Below, piece by piece: positions 9,343 through 21,841 of a stretch of DNA of 64,000 nt. The position numbers and the translations under genes were made by a program. The DNA is from Aminobacterium mobile DSM 12262 (GTDB lineage: Bacteria > Synergistota > Synergistia > Synergistales > Aminobacteriaceae). The notes below the pieces were generated by a model that made no database searches, was not told where the DNA came from, and was given only the letters and a program-made list of their open reading frames with translations. The stretch lies in NCBI RefSeq assembly GCF_000526395.1, contig NZ_JAFZ01000001.1:806001-870000 (forward strand), written 5' to 3'. The stretch's first letter is position 1. The number at the start of each line of letters is the position of its first letter.

Positions 9343-9637
9343 TGAAAGTCCCCCCTTCGCCAACTTTCTGACAACTCTTTATATATTGTACAACTACTGG
9401 GGGTTTTGTCATATATTTTTTGTTGGTTGTTTTTACGCAGAATAGTGTAAAACAGGAAGTTTTGAGGGCACTCTCTTCCTTGTACAACAAGGTCAACTCA
9501 TAGTGGGGTAGATTATTCCTTCCTTTTAAAGAAAAAAAAAGGATTTTTTGGAAAAGCACAGTTGACAAAAACATGTTATGATTTTTCAATTGGACAGATG
9601 TAGAAAAATAAGAATAGCTTCTTCGGGAGGAGTTTTT
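9343..9637. promoter_or_regulatory. Divergent control region between the AOR operon and miaB, with two TTGTACAA palindromes
   Basis: On the minus strand a promoter reads ATGACA (9412-9407), a 16-bp gap, and TACAAT (9390-9385). The 8-bp palindrome TTGTACAA at 9386-9393 lies exactly over that -10 box. The same palindrome recurs at 9480-9487, 94 bp away, inside a larger inverted repeat CCTTGT-ACA-ACAAGG (9478-9492). For miaB a TTGACA stands at 9562-9567 but only a poor -10 (TTCAAT) follows at 17 bp. Two identical palindromes, one on the promoter core, look like repressor sites. The regulator is not known. Confidence 0.55.
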
Positions 9638-10963
9638 GTGTACGGTTTTACTTTAAAAGTTTACGGCTGTCAAATGAATGTTTACGACGGCGATAAGTTG
9701 CGAACGGCCTTAATTCAGCAGGGATGGGTGGAAGTTCCTGAAGAAAAGGCTGATCTGGTGATTTTTAATGGTTGTAGCATACGGGCTAAAGCGGAGCATA
9801 AGGTTTGGAGCGAACTGGGGCGATATGGCGAGCAGTGGGACTCTCAACAGAAACCTTATGTAGCTGTAACTGGATGTATTGCCCAGCGTCTAGGTTCCGC
9901 TATGATGGCGCGTTTCCCATGGGTGCGTCTTGTGGGGGGGCCTCGTCATATAGGGGAGTTGCCTGATGGTGTGGCCCGGGTTATGAAGGGAGAAAGAGTT
10001 GTTCTTCTCGACGAGGATCCACGGGCTTTTGTGGATTTGAACGTCCCGCCGATAGAACGGGTTAATCCCTGGAAGGCCTATGTAACCATAGCTCATGGCT
10101 GTGATAATTTTTGTACGTACTGCATAGTTCCCTACGTGAGAGGCCGTTTTGTTTCCAGACCTCCTCAGGCTATACTGGAAGAAGTTCGTGGACTTGTCTC
10201 AGATGGCGTCAAGGAAGTGACTCTTTTGGGACAGAATGTAAACAGCTATGGTCAGGATTTTAAGAACGGATACACCTTCTCGTCTCTTCTGCGAGATGTG
10301 GCGGCCATAGAAACCTTGCCCCTCATTCGCTTTGTCACATCCCATCCAAAGGATTTCACAAAAGACATTGTGGATGTTATGGCGGAAAATCCTGCAAAAA
10401 TATGTCCGTCGATTAATTTACCTATCCAGTCGGGGAGCGACCGTGTTTTGCAGCTTATGAACAGAAAGTATTCTCTTGCCCAATATCGTGAAACGGTCTC
10501 TCTTATTCGTTCAGCCCTTCCAGAAGTAGGCTTGACGAGCGATTTGATTGTGGGGTTCCCAGGGGAGACGGAAGAGGATTTTCAAGCGTCTATCGCTGCT
10601 CTGAAGGAATTCCGTTACGATCTCGTTCATACGGCGGCCTATTCTCCACGGGAGGGGACTGTTGCCGCTGATATGGAAGACCAGATTCCACAAGAGGTAA
10701 AAATGGAGCGGTTGAATATGGTAAACGATCTTCAATCTTCTATAGCCGCAGACATTAACCGTGGCTGTGTGGGGAAAGAATATGTGCTTCTCATAGACGA
10801 TAAAGCTCCGAAAGGGGCGGGGTTAGTGCAAGGTCGAACTCCTTCCGATAAAGTGGTTATCATCGAAGGGCCCCAAAACCTTATAGGTCACTTTGCTAAG
10901 GTGGTTATTACCGGGGCAGAAAATTGGTGTCTTTACGGAGAGGTGCTGGACGTCGTTGACTAG
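9638..10963 (+). CDS. miaB: tRNA-2-methylthio-N6-isopentenyladenosine synthase
   Basis: A 441-residue radical SAM methylthiotransferase that adds a methylthio group to i6A37 of tRNAs reading UNN codons. The start is GTG 9638 with GGGAGGAG at 9625-9632; the ATG at 9578 has no ribosome site. The N-terminal UPF0004 domain carries the auxiliary-cluster cysteines (YGCQMN, GCSIRAKAEHK, TGCIAQR). The radical SAM motif is CDNFCTYCIVPYVRG, followed by LLGQNVNSYG and the QSGSD strand. A C-terminal TRAM domain ends the protein. It heads a long plus-strand operon and overlaps the comEA-like start by eight bases. Confidence 0.95.
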   Translation: MYGFTLKVYGCQMNVYDGDKLRTALIQQGWVEVPEEKADLVIFNGCSIRAKAEHKVWSELGRYGEQWDSQQKPYVAVTGCIAQRLGSAMMARFPWVRLVGGPRHIGELPDGVARVMKGERVVLLDEDPRAFVDLNVPPIERVNPWKAYVTIAHGCDNFCTYCIVPYVRGRFVSRPPQAILEEVRGLVSDGVKEVTLLGQNVNSYGQDFKNGYTFSSLLRDVAAIETLPLIRFVTSHPKDFTKDIVDVMAENPAKICPSINLPIQSGSDRVLQLMNRKYSLAQYRETVSLIRSALPEVGLTSDLIVGFPGETEEDFQASIAALKEFRYDLVHTAAYSPREGTVAADMEDQIPQEVKMERLNMVNDLQSSIAADINRGCVGKEYVLLIDDKAPKGAGLVQGRTPSDKVVIIEGPQNLIGHFAKVVITGAENWCLYGEVLDVVD

Positions 10964-11618
10964 AGATCAAGGGAAGGCTCTACTTTTTTTTGCGGGAGGA
11001 ATACTCTGTCTCCTCCTTGCAGGCTTGTTAATCGTTACTTTTTCAGGACGTTGGCAGGCCGGTGCTCCCACAGTAGTTGCGGGGCCACTTCCCCTTTCAG
11101 TAGAGAAAAAAGATGTACGGAATCTTACAGATCGAGAGGATCTCGAAGGAGTGCATTCCGCTGTTCCGGGGGAAGAGTGGGTTGTTTATATCACGGGCTG
11201 CGTTCAGAAACCTGGAGTTTATCACGTAGCGCCAGGCTCTCGTTTTTACCATGTGGTAGACCTGGCAGGTGGCTTTTCATCGGCGGCAGATCCTGAAAAA
11301 GTTAATTTGGCAACTCGCCTTGAAGATGGAATGCATATCCATATTCCCTCTCAAAGTGAAAAAACGGAGGAAGAGCAGACACCTGCGGCTTCTTTGGGGG
11401 AATTAGCTCCTTCTAATCAGAAGAAAATCGATATTAATCGGGCCTCAGAACAGGAATTAACAGTGTTGCCTGGAGTAGGCCCCAGCACTGCAGCATCCAT
11501 AATTGCCTATCGAGAGGCAAGTGGACTTTTTACATGTGTAGAGGATTTATTACGAGTTCGAGGTATAGGGCCGGTGAAGTTCGAGAAAATTCGTCCCCTT
11601 GTAACGGTTTCTCCATGA
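10956..11618 (+). CDS. comEA: ComEA-like DNA-uptake protein (SLBB plus helix-hairpin-helix)
   Basis: A 220-residue membrane-anchored DNA-binding protein of the natural-transformation machinery. The TTG at 10956 is the likely start; it overlaps the miaB stop and has GGAGAGG at 10937-10943, though the spacing is a little long. An N-terminal transmembrane helix (ALLFFAGGILCLLLAGLLIV) is followed by an SLBB domain (GCVQKPGVYHV) and a C-terminal tandem HhH domain (DINRASEQELTVLPGVGPSTAASII and LLRVRGIGPVKFEKI). ComEA holds incoming double-stranded DNA outside the membrane for ComEC. Its ATGA overlap with comEC supports co-translation. Confidence 0.88.
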   Translation: MTRDQGKALLFFAGGILCLLLAGLLIVTFSGRWQAGAPTVVAGPLPLSVEKKDVRNLTDREDLEGVHSAVPGEEWVVYITGCVQKPGVYHVAPGSRFYHVVDLAGGFSSAADPEKVNLATRLEDGMHIHIPSQSEKTEEEQTPAASLGELAPSNQKKIDINRASEQELTVLPGVGPSTAASIIAYREASGLFTCVEDLLRVRGIGPVKFEKIRPLVTVSP

Positions 11619-13039
11619 CAGTTCTTGGGAGAGCTCCAGTTCTTTGCCCCTTTGCTGGAGTTTGTGTGGCTCTTATTGCACAGGATCTTGGTGTATCTCT
11701 GCCCCTTCTCCCCCTTTTGTCCGTGCTTTCTGCGGGAGCTCTTATTCTTTGTTGGACTGTTGACAGGTCTCCGGGATATTGGGCTTTTTTTGGTGGGATT
11801 ATGGCTATTACGGCTCTAGCCTCCCTTGTTATTTGCCGACGAGTACCAATTTCCACTACGTTCTTACCGCAGGAATATGGCAAATGGAAGGGGTATATAG
11901 TCTCAGAACGTTCCTGGGGAGGACGGAGAGCGGCGCTTGTGAAAACTCCGAAAGGGATCTTTTTAGCAAAGGTCTCCCCTCGAAAAGAACTTGTCGCTGG
12001 CCAGAAAGTGGAGATGGAGGGACGAATTCTTTCCTTGCCCCATTCAGATAAGGGCTCTTTTAGGGAAGATCTCTATTGGCGGGCTCGGGGAGCTGTGGGA
12101 GAGATAATGCCTGCTCGTCTTACCGTTGTTGGGCGGTGTTCTTGGTTTCATGTGGCTCGGTGGCGAAATCTTATTTCGAAGCGTATCCTGTTGACATTGC
12201 CACCCCGTACGCGAGCGTATCTTTTGGCAGCATGGACAGGCATGAAAGATCCAGAACTAAAATCTTTCCATGAGCGGTGGGGAACGAGCCATCTGCTGGC
12301 TGTTTCCGGATTCCATGTAGCTATTTTTGCCGGGGGGATCTCTCTCCTTCTTCGTCGCAGTAAGGGACACGTTTGGGGGACGTCTCTATTTTTGTGGCTT
12401 TATGTTTTTTTAACAGGAGCTGCCGCAAGTGCTGTGAGGGCAGCATTAATGATGCAGATAGCTCTTTTAGGTCACGTTCGTGGCCGTCCGGTACGCCCTT
12501 TAAATTCAGTATCCCTGGCAGGCCTCCTATTACTGCTCTGGCGGCCGTGGTGGTTTTGGGATCTGGGGTGGCGGTTATCTGTGCTTGCAGCCTATATTAT
12601 TGCTGCGGCTCTGGAACGTAATCTTACTCGTGGTTGGCTGCTTTCTGTAGGGCCTTTGATTTGGGGGACCACTCTCCCTTTGGTAGCCACGATCTTTGGA
12701 TCAGTTCCGTTAGCTGGCCTTTTGATCAACCCTATAGCCGGACCTGTATTTGGTTTTCTTTATCCTTTCGCGTCCCTTATGGCTTTACCAGCCCTTGCGG
12801 GTATTCCGGGAGGAAGATGGGTGGCATATGGAGCTGAGGGGCTTTTTATCCTCTGGGAATATGTTGCTGATTTTCTGGCAACCCTTGTCCCGTGGAGAGC
12901 GACCTGGAATCCGTTATGGGACATATTGGCCTTTGGGATGCTTCCCATGATCACAGGTCGGGCTCTTTCCCTTTCATGGAAGAGAACGATGTCAGTCGCT
13001 TTATCATGGCAACTTTTTTCCATACTGTTATGGAGATAA
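11615..13039 (+). CDS. comEC: ComEC/Rec2 DNA channel protein, short form without nuclease domain
   Basis: A 474-residue polytopic membrane protein of the ComEC competence family. The diagnostic segment SHLLAVSGFHVAIF is present near residue 223, with many hydrophobic helices on both sides and an OB-like region before it (residues 90-170). ATG 11615 overlaps the comEA stop (ATGA). Full-length ComEC proteins usually exceed 700 residues and end in a metallo-beta-lactamase-like domain thought to degrade the non-transforming strand. Here the reading frame stops after the channel domain, 57 bp before coaX, and no such domain follows. The missing activity may be encoded elsewhere or absent. Confidence 0.85.
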   Translation: MTVLGRAPVLCPFAGVCVALIAQDLGVSLPLLPLLSVLSAGALILCWTVDRSPGYWAFFGGIMAITALASLVICRRVPISTTFLPQEYGKWKGYIVSERSWGGRRAALVKTPKGIFLAKVSPRKELVAGQKVEMEGRILSLPHSDKGSFREDLYWRARGAVGEIMPARLTVVGRCSWFHVARWRNLISKRILLTLPPRTRAYLLAAWTGMKDPELKSFHERWGTSHLLAVSGFHVAIFAGGISLLLRRSKGHVWGTSLFLWLYVFLTGAAASAVRAALMMQIALLGHVRGRPVRPLNSVSLAGLLLLLWRPWWFWDLGWRLSVLAAYIIAAALERNLTRGWLLSVGPLIWGTTLPLVATIFGSVPLAGLLINPIAGPVFGFLYPFASLMALPALAGIPGGRWVAYGAEGLFILWEYVADFLATLVPWRATWNPLWDILAFGMLPMITGRALSLSWKRTMSVALSWQLFSILLWR

Positions 13040-13096
13040 AATATTATTAAAAGAAAAAACCGAGAGACACATAGATATTTGGGAGGAGGCAGTGGC

Positions 13097-13870
13097 ATGC
13101 TGTTAGTCCTGGATGTAGGAAATACCACAACGGTAGTGGGTATATATAAAGGGGAGGAGCTTTTGGCTCACTGGCGGCTTATTTCAGAACGTCATACCTC
13201 TGATGAGATAGGCATTTATCTCCTTAACTTGCTGAACATAGCTGGAATTAAACCAGAGAATATAAAAGGAGCTATATTATCGAGCGTTGTTCCAGCTTTG
13301 GATGTGGCCATACGAGAGGGAATTTATAATTATTTTCATTTAGATTGTGTCAAGGTCTCTTCAAAATTAGATCTCGGCATGGAAGTTCGTTATGGAGCGC
13401 CTCTGGAAGTAGGTGCCGACCGTCTTGTGAATGCGGTGGCAGGAAAGGCTCGTTATGGAGCGCCCTTGATTGTGGTGGATTTCGGTACGGCCATTACTCT
13501 TGATGTTTTGTCGAAAGATGGCGCCTATCTTGGCGGAACAATTTCACCGGGGCTTATTTCCGGAATGGAGGCTCTCTTTGGCCGTACTGCGAAACTGCCC
13601 CAAGTATCTCTCGAAGCGCCTTCTTGTGTTATTGGGAACAATACGATGGAATCTATTCAGTCGGGGATCATTTATGGGAATGCCGGACTTGTCGATTTCT
13701 TAGCCCGCAAGATATGGGAGGCGTTGGGTGAGACGTGTCTCGTAGTTGCTACTGGAGGCCATTCAGAAGCTATAGGAAAAATATCAGAAGTGATAGGGAA
13801 AGTTGATCCGTGGCTTACTTTGGAAGGATTGCGTATTATATATGAAAGAAACGTGCCAAGTAAAGAATAA
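13097..13870 (+). CDS. coaX: Type III pantothenate kinase
   Basis: A 257-residue ASKHA-fold kinase that phosphorylates pantothenate in the first step of coenzyme A synthesis. The N-terminal phosphate motif LVLDVGNTTTVVG, the GADRLVNAVAG segment, the catalytic DFGTAITLDVL strand and the GGTISPGL motif all match CoaX. ATG 13097 follows AGGAGG at 13084-13089 with seven-base spacing. This type is insensitive to feedback by CoA and needs a monovalent cation, as known for the family. Its 3' end overlaps the dus gene start. Confidence 0.95.
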   Translation: MLLVLDVGNTTTVVGIYKGEELLAHWRLISERHTSDEIGIYLLNLLNIAGIKPENIKGAILSSVVPALDVAIREGIYNYFHLDCVKVSSKLDLGMEVRYGAPLEVGADRLVNAVAGKARYGAPLIVVDFGTAITLDVLSKDGAYLGGTISPGLISGMEALFGRTAKLPQVSLEAPSCVIGNNTMESIQSGIIYGNAGLVDFLARKIWEALGETCLVVATGGHSEAIGKISEVIGKVDPWLTLEGLRIIYERNVPSKE

Positions 13871-14872
13871 AACCTTTGGAGGACTACGAACTATAGGAGG
13901 AATTCCCCTGGATTCTCCTCTTATTTTGGCCCCTCTAGCTGGCGTAACAATTCCGCCGCTCAGGCTCTTTTTTAAAAAAATTGGAGCCGCGGCTGTCCAT
14001 ACAGAAATGGTGAGTTGTTCCGGACTGATACGGGAGAATGAGAAGACGTCTCGTATGCTCTCTATTTGTCCTGGCGAGCAGCCCACAATCTTACAGCTTT
14101 TTGCAGGGGATGTGGAAACGTTAGTTCGAGGAGCAGAGAAGGCCCTTCATAATGCTCCAGACCGCTTCGCAGCCCTAGGCATTAATATGGCATGCCCTAT
14201 GCCGAAAGTGTTGAAAAAAGGGGCGGGTTCCCGATTACTTGAGTTCCCCGACAAGGCTGTATCCATGGTGGAGGAACTGAAAAAAATGGGCCTGCCAGTG
14301 TGGGTAAAAATAAGAATATGTCCCGAGTTTTTACCATATTCGACATCTTATTTTTGTGAGGAACTTCTTCGTGCAGGTGCTGATAATATATGTCTCCATG
14401 GTCGGACTCCTGCACAGCGATATTCTGGAACGGCAAATAGAGAAAAAATAGCTGAAATAGCCCATTCTTTCCCCGGGTATATAAGCGCGAGTGGAGATGT
14501 TTTTTCGGTAGAAGACGTAGAAAAGTATCTCGAAGCAGGGTGTGTTACGGTTTTTATTGCCCGAGGAGCACTGAAAGATCCCTTTATCTTCCCTCAAACA
14601 CTGGCAGCTTTGGGCTTTTCGGTGGATAATAGATTGTTATGTCCCTCCATTGATTTAAAAATATCCATGATGGTTGAATTGGGGGATCATATTGCAGAAG
14701 AGACCAGTCCAAGACTGGCTGAAATATTAGTAAAGCGGCTTCTCTCAGGTATGTTTAAAGGAACCCCAGGAATAGCTGAATTCCGACGGGAGAGCGCCGG
14801 CATTCATGGCTGGAAGGAAATGAAACAACTGATGGGCAGCTGCGGGCACTATCTTGAAAGGAGAGAAGTAAT

Positions 14873-14888
<16 letters not shown>
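13842..14888 (+). CDS. dus: tRNA-dihydrouridine synthase
   Basis: A 348-residue FMN enzyme that reduces uridines in the tRNA D-loop. The TIM barrel begins PLILAPLAGVT, and the catalytic cysteine is in INMACPMPKVLKKGAGS, the DusB-type signature. Further motifs are VWVKIRI, the FMN-phosphate strand (ICLHGRTPAQRYSG) and ISASGDVFS, followed by a helical C-terminal domain. ATG 13842 overlaps coaX by 29 bases; an earlier in-frame ATG at 13803 would overlap further. Its 3' end overlaps lysS by 16 bases. Subfamily assignment among Dus types is not certain. Confidence 0.9.
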
Positions 14889-18429
<3,541 letters not shown>

Positions 18430-18440
18430 GAGGATTGATG

Positions 18441-18734
18441 ATGGCTGTCGAGGCAGAAGATATCAGGCATGTAGCTGCGCTCGCCCGATTGGAGATCAGC
18501 GAAGAAGAGGTTAAAGCCATGCATCAGCATTTTGAAAAAATTATGGCTTACTTCAATCGACTTAGCGAACTGGATCTTCAGGGTATAGATGCATTTGCCT
18601 TAAAGGTAGATGAAGAGATTCCCTGGAGAGAAGATGTAGAGATAGACAGCTCCGTGAGAGAAGAGGCTCTTAACGAAGCTCCTTATCGTCATGGAGACTT
18701 TTTCAGAGTCCCCCGGATAGTAGAGGAGGAGTAA
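18441..18734 (+). CDS. gatC: Asp/Glu-tRNA amidotransferase subunit C
   Basis: A 97-residue subunit that clamps GatA and GatB. It shows the family pattern VAALARLEISEEEV near the N-terminus and a C-terminal VPRIVEEE. Three starts are possible (18435 TTG, 18438 and 18441 ATG); 18441 has the best spacing from AGGAGG at 18428-18433. It is the first gene of gatCAB. Presence of the complex implies that Gln-tRNA and/or Asn-tRNA are made by transamidation in this organism. Confidence 0.93.
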   Translation: MAVEAEDIRHVAALARLEISEEEVKAMHQHFEKIMAYFNRLSELDLQGIDAFALKVDEEIPWREDVEIDSSVREEALNEAPYRHGDFFRVPRIVEEE

Positions 18735-18735
18735 G

Positions 18736-20205
18736 ATGGAACTCTATGAACTTTCAGCTGCTCGAATTGCTTCAGGTATTTCGTCGGGCGATTTTTCTGC
18801 CAGCGACGTCTTTGAAGCGTGTCTGAACCGGGCGCGGTCTCTGGAGACTCACATATCTGCTCTTTTGACGGTCACGGAAGAAGAGGGACGATGTAAGGCA
18901 AAAGAAATAGATGAGGCACGGGCTGCGGGGAAAGAACTGGCTCCTTTGGCAGGGGTTCCCTTCGTTTTGAAAGACAATATGTGTACTCGAGGTATTCCTA
19001 CCACTTGTGCCAGCAAGATTCTTGGCCAGTGGAAGCCCCCCTATAATGCAGCTGTTTTTGACTTTCTGAACGAGGCGGGAGCCGTGCTTTTGGGGAAAGC
19101 AAATCTCGATGAATTTGCCATGGGAGGCACAACAGAAAACTCTATTTACGGCCCAACATCTAATCCGTGGGATTACGAGAGAGTTCCAGGAGGAAGCTCT
19201 GGGGGAAGTGCCGCGGCTGTGGCGGCTGGGTATGTGCCTTTTGCCCTGGGAAGCGATACAGGAGGGTCTATTCGTCAGCCTGCCTCTTTTTGCGGAGTAT
19301 ATGGGTTTAAACCTACCTACGGCCTTGTAAGCCGATGGGGGCTCATAGCGTTTGCTTCCTCCCTTGACCAGATCGGCCCCTTTACGCGAACAGCGGAAGA
19401 TATAGCTCTTATTCTCAATACCATAGGAAAGAGCGACGAAAGAGATTCCACCTGTAGCCGACGCCCTCGGCCAGACTACACGGGCGCTCTTTGCGCAGAG
19501 TCATTAGCTGGTAAAAAAATAGGCGTGGTTAAAGAGCTTGAAGGATATGCATTGCATCCGGACATTCGCGCGACCTTCGATACAACTTTGGCTTTCTGCA
19601 AAGAATCAGGGGCGGAGATAGTGGAAATATCCCTCCCCACTACGATCGGGTATGGGCTTGCCTGCTACTATATTTTAGCGCCGGCTGAAGCCAGTTCCAA
19701 CTTAGCGAGATTTGACGGCGTCCGCTACGGTCTTTCTACAGAGGCTGACTCTCTTATCGACCTCTACATGAAAACAAGGGCTGAAGGCTTTGGCCCTGAA
19801 GTAAAACGCCGGATTCTTGTAGGCACGTATGTCTTAAGTTCGGGATATTATGATGCCTACTATCTTGTGGCTCAGAAGGTTCGCCAGCTGATTACCCAGG
19901 AATTTAAGTCGGCATTTGGCAGTGTGGACACTGTCTTGTTGCCAACAGCACCGACCTCTGCTTTCAAGAAGGGCTCCTTTGAAGATGACCCAATCCAAAT
20001 GTACCTTACAGATGTCTTTACGTTGCCAGTGAACTTGGCAGGTCTTCCAGCTCTTTCCCTCAATGGAGGGTATACGTCGGAAGGTCTTCCCATAGGCATG
20101 CAGTTCATAGCTCCGCGATGGGCGGAAGAGAGCCTTCTGTCTATTGCATCTGTTCATGAAAAAACCTTTGGTGCGGCTCCTATTGCCAAGGGAGGTGCTC
20201 GTTAA
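18736..20205 (+). CDS. gatA: Asp/Glu-tRNA amidotransferase subunit A (amidase)
   Basis: A 489-residue amidase-signature enzyme that releases ammonia from glutamine for the transamidation. The Ser-cisSer-Lys triad is visible: the lysine in VPFVLKDNM, and the serines in PGGSSGGSAAAVAAG and GSDTGGSIRQPA. The GAM(GG)TTENS-like loop NLDEFAMGGTTENS is also present. ATG 18736 has GAGGAGGAG upstream and lies one base past the gatC stop. Its TAA overlaps the gatB ATG by one base. Confidence 0.97.
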   Translation: MELYELSAARIASGISSGDFSASDVFEACLNRARSLETHISALLTVTEEEGRCKAKEIDEARAAGKELAPLAGVPFVLKDNMCTRGIPTTCASKILGQWKPPYNAAVFDFLNEAGAVLLGKANLDEFAMGGTTENSIYGPTSNPWDYERVPGGSSGGSAAAVAAGYVPFALGSDTGGSIRQPASFCGVYGFKPTYGLVSRWGLIAFASSLDQIGPFTRTAEDIALILNTIGKSDERDSTCSRRPRPDYTGALCAESLAGKKIGVVKELEGYALHPDIRATFDTTLAFCKESGAEIVEISLPTTIGYGLACYYILAPAEASSNLARFDGVRYGLSTEADSLIDLYMKTRAEGFGPEVKRRILVGTYVLSSGYYDAYYLVAQKVRQLITQEFKSAFGSVDTVLLPTAPTSAFKKGSFEDDPIQMYLTDVFTLPVNLAGLPALSLNGGYTSEGLPIGMQFIAPRWAEESLLSIASVHEKTFGAAPIAKGGAR

Positions 20206-21677
20206 TGTCTAAACTAACTTTTACCCCGGTTATCGGTCTTGAAATTCACGTGCAGCTCGCTACGAAGACAAAAATATTCTGCTCTTGCTCTACGGATTAT
20301 ATTGGGGCGGTTCCTAACACGAATGTATGCCCAGCTTGTCTTGGGTTGCCTGGTTCTCTTCCCTCCTTGAACGGGAAAGCTGTGGAATATGGAGTAAGGG
20401 CTGGTCTGGCCTTAAATTGCACAATACGGGAAGCCACGCGGTTCCATCGTAAAAACTATTTTTATGCAGACCTACCTAAAGCCTATCAGATTAGCCAGTA
20501 CGACCTTCCCATAGCGGAGAAGGGGTATGTTGAGATAACGACTGAGGAAGGCGGCCCTCATAAGATACGGATCACACGTCTCCATCTGGAGGAAGACGCC
20601 GGAAAGCTTGTGCATGAAGCTACAGACGGCCGACTGGCTGGAGCCGATCAGTCTTTCGTGGACTATAACAGGGGAGGCGTTCCTCTAGCGGAAATAGTTT
20701 CTGAACCAGATCTTCGTTCGGCAGCAGAGGCTAAAGAGTATGTATCAAGACTCAGACAACTTGTGAGATATCTTGAAGTGTCTGATGGCGATATGGAGAA
20801 GGGCTCGTTGCGGGTAGACGCCAACATATCGGTGAAGTGTTCCGACGGTCGTTGGGGCGATAGAGCCGAGGTAAAGAACCTCAACTCCCTGCGGGCTTTG
20901 GAACGGGCCTTGGAATATGAATTTAAACGTCAAAGCCAGCTTTTGGCTGAAGGGAAGACTATTGTTCAGGAGACCCGCCATTGGAACGACGTAGATGGAG
21001 TGACAATGGCGACGAGAAGCAAGGAAGAGGCTCATGATTATCGCTATTTCCCTGAGCCTGACTTGCCACCTCTCATTCTTCCCAAAGGTTTTGTGGAGAA
21101 GATCAAGAGCACATTGCCCGAGCTTCCATGGGAAAAAGTGGAGCGGTTCAAAAAAGAATATGAGCTTTCGGATGTTGACGCTATGATTCTTTCAGAACAT
21201 GTGGCCCTTGCCGACTTCTATGAAGCCTGTGTTCGTGCTGGAGCGACTCCTGCCCGAGCAGCGAATTGGGTCAGGACAGAAGTGCTTAGAATTTTGAACG
21301 ACAAGAAAATAGAGCTTGCTGATTTCCCTGTAGCTCCTGAAATTTTAGCGAAGATTATCGCTAAAGTTGATGATAATAAAATTTCTACAACGGCAGCTCG
21401 AGAAGTTCTCGACACGATGGTGGACCGGCGTCTCTCTTTGGAGAAGGCGATGGAGGCCTGTGGTGTTCAGGAAGGCGGCATAACAGGGGCTCAGCTTGAA
21501 GAGATGGTTCAATCTGTGTTGGATAACAATAGTGATGTGGTGGAAGTTATCCGAAGCGGAGAGGACAAAAAGGGCAAGAAAAAGAAGTTTCTCCAAGGGC
21601 TTGTTATGAAAGAAGCTCGAGGGCAGGCGGATCCGAAGGATGTTGTTTCGGCTCTTGAGAAATTGCTTGGAATATAG
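20205..21677 (+). CDS. gatB: Asp/Glu-tRNA amidotransferase subunit B
   Basis: A 490-residue tRNA-binding and kinase-like subunit that activates the mischarged Glu or Asp. The signature VIGLEIHVQLATKTKIFC opens the protein, with zinc cysteines in CSCSTD and CPACLGLPG. The cradle domain contains GSLRVDANIS and the YRYFPEPDLPP motif. The C-terminal YqeY-like tail ends QADPKDVVSALEKLL. It is the last gene of the long operon and is followed by a strong terminator. Confidence 0.97.
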   Translation: MSKLTFTPVIGLEIHVQLATKTKIFCSCSTDYIGAVPNTNVCPACLGLPGSLPSLNGKAVEYGVRAGLALNCTIREATRFHRKNYFYADLPKAYQISQYDLPIAEKGYVEITTEEGGPHKIRITRLHLEEDAGKLVHEATDGRLAGADQSFVDYNRGGVPLAEIVSEPDLRSAAEAKEYVSRLRQLVRYLEVSDGDMEKGSLRVDANISVKCSDGRWGDRAEVKNLNSLRALERALEYEFKRQSQLLAEGKTIVQETRHWNDVDGVTMATRSKEEAHDYRYFPEPDLPPLILPKGFVEKIKSTLPELPWEKVERFKKEYELSDVDAMILSEHVALADFYEACVRAGATPARAANWVRTEVLRILNDKKIELADFPVAPEILAKIIAKVDDNKISTTAAREVLDTMVDRRLSLEKAMEACGVQEGGITGAQLEEMVQSVLDNNSDVVEVIRSGEDKKGKKKKFLQGLVMKEARGQADPKDVVSALEKLLGI

Positions 21678-21687
21678 CGTTGTGTTT

Positions 21688-21716
21688 GGGCAGGGTATGT
21701 GTTCCCTGCCCTTTGT
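21688..21716 (+). terminator. Intrinsic terminator after gatB
   Basis: GGGCAGGG (21688-21695) pairs with CCCTGCCC (21704-21711) around an eight-base loop and is followed by TTTGTTTT. Confidence 0.92.
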
Positions 21717-21720
21717 TTTA

Positions 21721-21749
21721 TTGACTATCGAATCGGCTATGCGTAAGAT
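21721..21749 (+). promoter_or_regulatory. Promoter of the EF-G-like gene
   Basis: TTGACT at 21721-21726, a 17-bp gap, and TAAGAT at 21744-21749, directly after the gatB terminator. The predicted leader to the ATG at 21842 is about 85 bases. Confidence 0.65.
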
Positions 21750-21841
21750 AAGACAGTATCATTTCAAGACTATAAAACAGCCTGAATGCTGGCCATTGAA
21801 CGCTGTGGCAGTAGGGGGCATATTTGAGGAGGTAGTAGGGT

